DNA of 64,000 nt from Filosporella fistucella (taxonomy: Eukaryota > Ascomycota > Leotiomycetes > Helotiales). Shown piece by piece: positions 57,801-64,000 of this stretch. The DNA lies in the NCBI GenBank assembly GCA_030077755.1, contig JAQJZZ010000019.1:74501-138500 (forward strand), read 5' to 3'. The position numbers and the translations under genes were made by a program. The notes beneath the pieces are model-generated. The model made no database searches. It was not told the DNA's origin and worked only from the letters and a program-made list of their open reading frames with translations. Numbering within the stretch: position 1 is the stretch's first letter; each line of letters begins with the position of its first letter.

Positions 57801-59655
57801 GGTAGCCTCCATCGAAACTATCAAATTGGGATTTGACATATACCATCTTCCATTATTGGTGTCGATGTTCGCCAGTATTTCGGAATCCGACATCGCGGTA
57901 GAGGCTTTCAGGCATACCCAGCAAGATAGTATATGTACCGATAGGAAATACTGGCTGCACCAATATCTCCTAGGGTTCGACATACCCAGCGATACGGTTT
58001 CGGATGCTCTCATCGACTCTTTGAAGTTTGAGTATCTTGGGGATTTGACCTTTCCAAAACTGTTTCTTGAACATGGTGCTTGGGTAGGCTGCAAGAATGC
58101 TGAATCATTTTCATGGGCTCTGTGGACAAAGTTTTTTGTGGCAGTGAAACTTCTGTGCCAATACATTGACACTGACGATTTTGCTAATGTCGCATTTGAG
58201 CTCACTTCTAAAGAAATGTCAATTGACGCCTATTCTCGGTGAAGATCTTCCGGAAACTACTGCAATGAAACATCGCCGAGCCCTCTCTATACTCTACTCT
58301 TCTCGCACATATTGAGAGTGGTCAGCCTGATATTGCTTTAGTGGACTTGCTCCTTGTAAAAGGTGTTGATCCTAACAAGCACGGTGGCCAGTGCTTTCTG
58401 GTCGCATCGGAAGCTGGTAATATCGGCGTGTTTCGGGCACTTCGCAAGTACGCAAAGCCAAATATCTTTTTCAAATCAAATTCATCACATGCAGAGCAAG
58501 AGAAAGTTGGACTTGAATGCTTCAAATTGCTTCTTCAGGAGCAAGCTGTGAAGAGTCTGAAAGCTGAAATGATAGTCCAATTTATGCGCAAATTTCCGCA
58601 AGGCACCGAGCTCCTTAATTTCCTACTTGGTAATGAAATACCTGCGTCGTCCAAGACGTCAACAAAGATCTGCCCTGATTTACCATCTGAACCATGCACT
58701 GTACTCCTATGGTGTCTGTTTTCCCATCGGAGGATTTCAACAGAAACTATTCTCGTGCTTCTTGATCAAGGAGGCCACCAAGGTATGCTTGCTTTGCTTG
58801 CATGGATTGCCTCAAAACGCTAACTATACAGTGCTTCCCGAATACATGACACCTCAGACCAAAGTTTCAGCAGCTTTTGGCTGCCTGATGTATAAGACAC
58901 GGACACCGATCCTGAAACGTTTACTTGAAGATGATGGAGATGCAATATTAGAATATGCGGTCCCTGGGTCAACTTTCACACGGTTGGCAACATACACAAA
59001 AACTCCAAAAGAATATCCGAATAGGACAGAAGTGGCTGATGAGCTTCCACTCTCCTAGGCTGCTCTACATTTGGGGAGTTTTGAAGCCTTTCGCTTACTG
59101 GGTGGCCAAACCCCAGACGATGAGACTCTTCATTTTGCACCGTTCCTAGCTCTCCCGAAATTTGTTCAATGGCTTTTGAATCACCATGACCCGGATATGA
59201 AAAAACCATTTTATGATTTGATGATACCACTAGCGATTATGTGTGCCTCGCGACCTCAACAATGGTGCAAGATAGCAAATAGGGAGAAGGAATGGAGGGC
59301 TCGACAGAAAGAAACGATGAAGATTTTGACGCCCAGAACAAACCTCAAATGGCGATATCGTGAGAAAAAGGTCCTTCACATAGCACTTGAGAACGGCCTC
59401 GAAACCGCAGAGGCCATGATCGAAGCCTTGGGTATTCTTCAAGACCCGAAAGAGATGAGAAATATCTTTATGTGGACAGGGAGGGGGTAGAATACTCACC
59501 GCATCAATATGTTAGACACTTCATGGACGTTGAACATGAGGAAAAAATAGCTTCGATTGCATGCCTGTACAAGAACGAAATGCAGTCCTGGTATTTCAAA
59601 AGGACCCTTCCGGCCGGAGGTGAACAGCCAGATGGTGTCCACGGGCTACCATAAT
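54851..59655 (+). pseudogene. Large ankyrin-type repeat protein gene, disrupted
   Basis: About 1,550 codons of one helical-repeat protein can be followed on the plus strand in successive frames. A basic head (P-K-R-K-K-A-K-R near 55200) is followed by many ankyrin-like units of the form …(A/V)-L-L-E-x-G-A-x-x-(D/N), for example I-V-R-L-L-L-E-K-G-A-N-A-N and V-D-L-L-L-V-K-G-V-D-P-N. The tail reads Y-V-D-R-E-G-V-E-Y-S-P, then G-E-Q-P-D-G-V-H-G-L-P. In-frame stops lie at 55234 (TAG), 55444 (TAG), 55753 (TAG), 58266 (TGA) and 59056 (TAG). Frame breaks lie near 55080, 56660, 57105, 58240 and 59465. An intact-looking intron (GTATGC…CTAAC…TACAG) spans 58783-58831. The stop at 55753 could instead lie in a 51-nt intron (55745-55795), since splicing there also keeps frame. 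The start is not identified. Scaffold or recognition roles of such proteins are family inference only. Confidence 0.78.
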
Positions 59656-61435
59656 ACTGCTCGCTAGACCCCATGAGAAGTATCTCCCTTAATTTAGGAC
59701 GCTAGTTGAGGGTAAATCCGAATCAAAACACTCCAGCTTCGCCAGTGATGGTGATCGTAATACTGACATTCTTGTGTGTCTTTGAGTTATGAGCCAGAAT
59801 CTACTCCAATCACTCTCCGCGGCAAAGGGGGGATTGTCCTGCGGCAAGGGAGATCTATACGGCAAGTCTTCTGGAAGCTCAATACTGTCCCCTTTAGGAT
59901 CGTGCTTCTTCTGTTTCGGATTTCTCGACAAGAGTTTAATTCAGCCGGCCTCCCGCCTTTCATTCGGAGGTTTTTAAGCGCTACTATTGTAGCCGGCACA
60001 GCATTGTGGCGTGTATCGCTGCGTAATTCCCGACATTTAACCTGGCGTCGAGGCTTGGAATCTTTGTCATTGAGTAAATCATTCTGATGAACTTTAAGTC
60101 TGAATGAGGAGCAACAAATTTTCTTTTTGCTACAGTACAGGGCCTGCAGCTCTGCCCTCCATGAAACTTCAACCTACATCCATCGCTTTCAAAATATTCA
60201 AAACATACGAAAGTACGACCCCAAATTAGATCTATCTCTTATGGCTTGCAACCAAAGCCAGAATAATGTTTTCATGATCACCCTCATTGCATCAAACCTT
60301 TCGCCAAGCCCTATGGCAATTCTTACGAGCCATTCAGCTGCCACGACATCGAAACTTCAAATACTCAGGAGCTTTTGCTTTGAGGATCAAACTACCCCTC
60401 GGTGCATCGGGCATGAAGGGCTAGACCTCACATCCGAATCCGGTGGCACAACAAGCAGACACTAACACGTGATGAGACATTAAAAACATGATCTTCCCCT
60501 TTTGGCGAATCAAGTGCCGGGAGGCAAGTCATCCAACTGAAATCTAAGCTTCTACAACCCTTGCAATCACACGTCACGACCCAAAGCGGAGTGCTTGTCA
60601 ATGCCAACTAGAACATTTGCAAACACTTTGGCCAGGGTTCTCACCCCAGACCGGCAACCACATTCTCCGCTTTAAAGTGCTAAGCAACGCACCAACTTCG
60701 TCCGTGTCGTCCTCTTGACATCAGACCAGTATTTGTCAGTGTGGTCCAATAGAAAGATCAGCAGAAAGTACCGTGCGGATAATATTCAATTCTGACACCG
60801 TCGATCAGGCGTCTCGCTTAGGCAGCCCCTGACTCCTCGGCGAAGCTTAACAACACTTCTTGATGCGCATTATCAACACAACTCACATTTTGGATGAAAA
60901 GATTGGTAGCCAATCCGTGCGCCCGGCAGAATTGATCAGATTGTTGATTAGATGGCAGGTTTGGCGGCTGAGCGCATGTGCCGGGATGGCTGTGTTTGAA
61001 GATGGTCGGAAAGTTGTCTCGTTCGTCTCATCGGATTTTGCTTGACACCGGATGAAGGCTGCCAACCAACATTAGAGTTAAGGTTATTTGTTAGCGGGAG
61101 GCGGGGGAAGAAGGAGAAGGAGCTGACCTCGGAGACGGAGCAGAAGAACAGCCCAGACAAGGGGAGTTAAGGTTAGATGTTGGATCACATAGTGGAAGAG
61201 GGACATTCCGGGACCATTGCCAAGACTCTGACGAATGAGAGGAAGTATAAGGACTGACTTGCCCGGTCTTTCTTCCCTTTCTCTCACTATCCACAGTCAT
61301 TCTCTTAACAGCCTCGCATTCACTTCATCAATCTTTCTTCAGCTGGTCTGTCGCTTTACGTTCTTACTTTACTATTTTTAATATCAAGTATTATCACCTT
61401 TCTCCTCTCACCAATCCACCCTCCTTAACATCAAT
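59656..61435. other. Intergenic 1.8 kb up to the Asn-rich secreted protein
   Basis: Apart from the doubtful fragment at 59689-60172 I see no gene. The last 150 bases before 61436 are CT-rich and form the likely promoter and leader of the secreted protein. Confidence 0.45.
59689..60172 (-). pseudogene. Doubtful broken gene fragment, unknown family
   Basis: Overlapping minus-strand frames have protein-like composition. One (59984-60172) ends at a stop. The other (59689-59931) carries N-P-K-Q-K-K-H-D-P-K-G-D-S and ends S-T-S-V-L-N. A third frame (…E-I-R-N…) could bridge them by one shift near 59935. No start, splice or domain is visible. It may be the tail of another decayed gene, or chance. 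Confidence 0.25.
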
Positions 61436-62036
61436 ATGCGTTCCGCTTCAATAATCTTGGCCTTTGTCGCCGCCCTTGCCGTTGCTGCTCCATTGTAAGT
61501 CTTCGTCCGGAGAATGTTCCTGAGCCACATCTAACATTTCATTTAGGAAGGACAAGAGAGACGATCTTTCTGCTTTGTTGAGCGGAAGCTCTGGTTTCAA
61601 CAGCTTCGACAACAGCTTCGACAATAGCTTGAACATCAACGATATCGCAAACCTTCTTAACGGCTTTGATATCAACTCTTTCAACAACCAATTTGGTGCT
61701 TCTTTCAACGACATCCAGATCCAGACTCTGTTGATCCAGCTCCAGGGCAACTCCTTCGGTAACTCCAACTTTAATGATTTCAACCAGTTCAACATCAACG
61801 ACTTCGCAAACAGCTTTAACACTCAATTCGGTGCCAGCTGGAACTCAAACGAGATCGAGGCACTCCTGTTACAGTTGGGTCTCCTCAATGTCGACCAATT
61901 GAACCAAATCAACCAGCTCAACCAGATCGCCCAATTGGCTCAATTGAGCCAGTTGAGTGGTTTCGGAAACCAATTCAGCAATGATTTCTCAAATGATCTT
62001 TCCACCGTGTCTGTTGCTGTTGTTGGCAAGGAATAG
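61436..62036 (+). CDS. Small secreted Asn/Phe-rich repeat protein
   Basis: Exons 61436-61494 and 61547-62036 encode 182 residues. The start MRSASIILAFVAALAVAAP is a signal peptide, followed by a Kex2-type K23-R24 site, so the mature protein probably begins at D25. It has no cysteine. Asn, Phe, Asp, Ser and Gln dominate, with short F-D-N-S repeats. Two longer related units occur at residues 49-85 (N-I-N-D-I-A-N…F-N-N-Q-F-G-A-S-F-N) and 102-130 (N-I-N-D-F-A-N…F-N-T-Q-F-G-A-S-W-N), each ending in a Leu/Gln-rich helix (L-L-I-Q-L, L-L-L-Q-L). The C-terminal part is a Q-L-N-Q-I ladder. I do not recognise a family. A self-assembling wall or matrix protein, or an effector-like small secreted protein, are both plausible. 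The 52-nt intron is GT-AG. Confidence 0.85.
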
Positions 62037-64000
62037 AGTGGAAGAGAGTGAGAATGGGAGATGAATTGAGAATGGAGTTGGAAATTATGATGGAGTGAAC
62101 ATGGGAGAAAATCGGGGCTGCAGGAGAAAGTTGAGTTGATAGAGATGGGATGGAGTGGTGGAAAGGGTGAAGGGTGGGTGATAATCTCATAATGAATTTG
62201 CAATGTCAATTGAACTTTTGGGTCTATACTGCGAGATAAATTTTCTAGATGCAAATTTGATTCGATTCTTCATAAAAAATTGATTGTTCAACTTCCTTCA
62301 ATGCTGTCGAGAATTGACATAATCAGTGCAATATTGCCATAGCCGTAAGAGAGGATGTAGATATGGGTTGCATGGTACGATCAAAGGCATGACAATTTCT
62401 CCGGGTTAAAACACTATGCACTTCTCAATCGCATGACGCAGCTGCCACCCTGCTTGGTGAGGAATTGGTAAGATGTGTGGAAGTCATGTGACCCTTCCTT
62501 CTTGATGCCTTGTCTGATGGAGTTTCAGAGGCACAGGAAGAAAGAAGTGGAGGGGATTGCTGGCGGAAGTCTAACAGTGCATTTATCCAGCAATATACAG
62601 CCGAGCTACGGGTATGTGAGCATTTGGTAATGCACTACTGATCTGTCTATTGTGATGCAAAATGCTGAACAGTAGCTACTCCTAGATTCTTAGGAGGGGG
62701 AGAATTGAACAAGGCCTTTTTCTCGAAATTCTTTGTGTCTCAGGAATTCAGCGTTTGTCTAATGAGTAAATATCCATCATGCATATGGGAGTGAAGCCAA
62801 AAGCGTATCTTTTGAGAAGGCCATAGGACGGAGCCTCTTATGATCTAGTTATATCAAAAATGAACAAACAAGGCTACTGCTGAAAATCGAAGCCAAAGAG
62901 GCAAGATTAAACAACAGTTAATTTATGAAGTATCCTTTATTAAATATCTCAACATCTGTAAGGGAATGCGAGTGCTAGCAGTTGCTAAAAATTATGGGGT
63001 TGGCAAGCCTGTAAATTACCCCGCATTACCCCACAGTGAATTTTCATGAAACATCTATCAAAGCAAATGGAAATAGAAAATGCTCATCTATTCTAATGAA
63101 AATTGAGAGTTCTATATGAATCTCCACACGGATGTCCTTTTTCCTTCCATATCATAATTAGAAAACTATCTCCCTCCCTCCACACCTATGACGTGAGAAG
63201 CACCGCCTAATCTGTGTCAAGATATTTACTTTTCGAAGATAGATATCTGGACAGACGTGGGGAAATTTGCCACTACTTAAGATGACCAGGTATTAATGAC
63301 TTTACCAATTTGATACTCGGAAAGACATCCTCCTATCAACGTATAAGTAGTTGACTAGCAGCAACCTTATTTTAGTCGCCGGGAACGAGAAACATTTTAC
63401 AGGCAGGTAAAGCTGCATTAGATACCTAGGAACGTTACAGCAACTCGGTATTTTTATATCTTAGATAATCCGCGCATTCAGTGATGTTTTGGTAATCACC
63501 TACCCCACTTCCGAAATCCAATATTAGAATGCTTTAGAGAACAATTGTTTAAACCTAGGAGGAAGAGCTTCACACTGCTAACAGTAGGGCAAGAATTAAT
63601 CTATTTTAGCATCTCAAGATACTTGCTAATACTACCTCATCCTCCCCAACCTGTCTTACACTGCTCGTTGAACAGCAAAGTCTAATGCGAATCCGAATAC
63701 GGATGTCTAGAAGGGAAGTGTCATCAGAGCCTTGGGTGTCTGGGACGGAATGAGCTTGATGTACCAGAAGTTTCGATTTAGGACGCATATAATGCTATAC
63801 TGGTAAGTATATCTAGGCCATGGATTTCAAAAAGTAAGCCTTAGCACTAAATACGCACTAATTTAGTGATCCAGGAGGGACCTGAATCTGACTTCACCCA
63901 AATCCACATACAAGTTCAAGCAGTTAAGTATTCTCTCATTTTTATTTATTTACGTTGAATCAATTGAATCGAACGGCAAGAGGATTGACTAAATTCTTGG
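62037..64000. other. Right-hand intergenic, AT-richer, no gene seen
   Basis: Almost 2 kb with no convincing frame on either strand. Composition becomes AT-richer after about 62870. A perfect 8-bp inverted repeat with an 8-nt loop (CACTAAAT…ATTTAGTG, 63845-63868) lies near the right edge and might be the end of a mobile element that continues outside the window. Confidence 0.45.

Overview
The window is nuclear DNA of a filamentous ascomycete (Pezizomycotina). The support is: short GT-AG introns of about 45-75 nt in most genes, typical fungal families (Stu2/Alp14, PAC1/NudF, a Pth11-like rhodopsin-domain protein, cytochrome P450s, a GABA/choline-type permease, small secreted proteins), and protein style. 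A leotiomycete is my best guess from the style of the secreted and ankyrin proteins, but that is inference. I see no rRNA, tRNA, CRISPR, insertion sequence or operon.

Layout. 1-3.8 kb: a large low-complexity nuclear-looking protein. 3.8-20.7 kb: about 17 kb almost without protein genes. The only gene I can support there is a 67-residue Cys-rich microprotein at 12.4 kb with a long pyrimidine-rich leader. 20.7-30.7 kb: a conserved housekeeping block holding the XMAP215-type microtubule polymerase (minus strand), the dynein regulator PAC1/LIS1, the spliceosome-disassembly G-patch protein Ntr1/TFIP11 and an Hsp31/DJ-1 glyoxalase (all plus). 31.9-49.3 kb: accessory metabolism and surface functions. 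These are a P450, a short Copia-Gag-like gene, a WbsX/GH99-like protein, a mitochondrial 1-Cys peroxiredoxin, a 7-TM Pth11-like protein, a 12-TM permease, a second P450 with degenerate signature motifs, and a secreted protein built from nine tandem eight-cysteine repeats. 49.5-60.2 kb: a gene graveyard. A VWA/alpha-kinase gene (minus) and a large ankyrin-type gene (plus) lie head to head, and both carry many frameshifts and stops; smaller broken fragments flank them. 61.4-62.0 kb: an intact small secreted Asn-rich repeat protein. 62-64 kb: AT-richer sequence with no gene.

Working together. Stu2 and PAC1 both act at microtubule plus ends and share one 1-kb divergent promoter. The two P450s, the permease and the peroxiredoxin have no polyketide, peptide or terpene backbone enzyme nearby, so I do not call a biosynthetic cluster. 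The most notable items are the nine-repeat cysteine protein, the co-decayed kinase/ankyrin pair, the gene desert around the microprotein, and repeated use of AAG 3' splice sites. Exon coordinates were derived by hand from splice signals and frame and have not been confirmed by transcript data.
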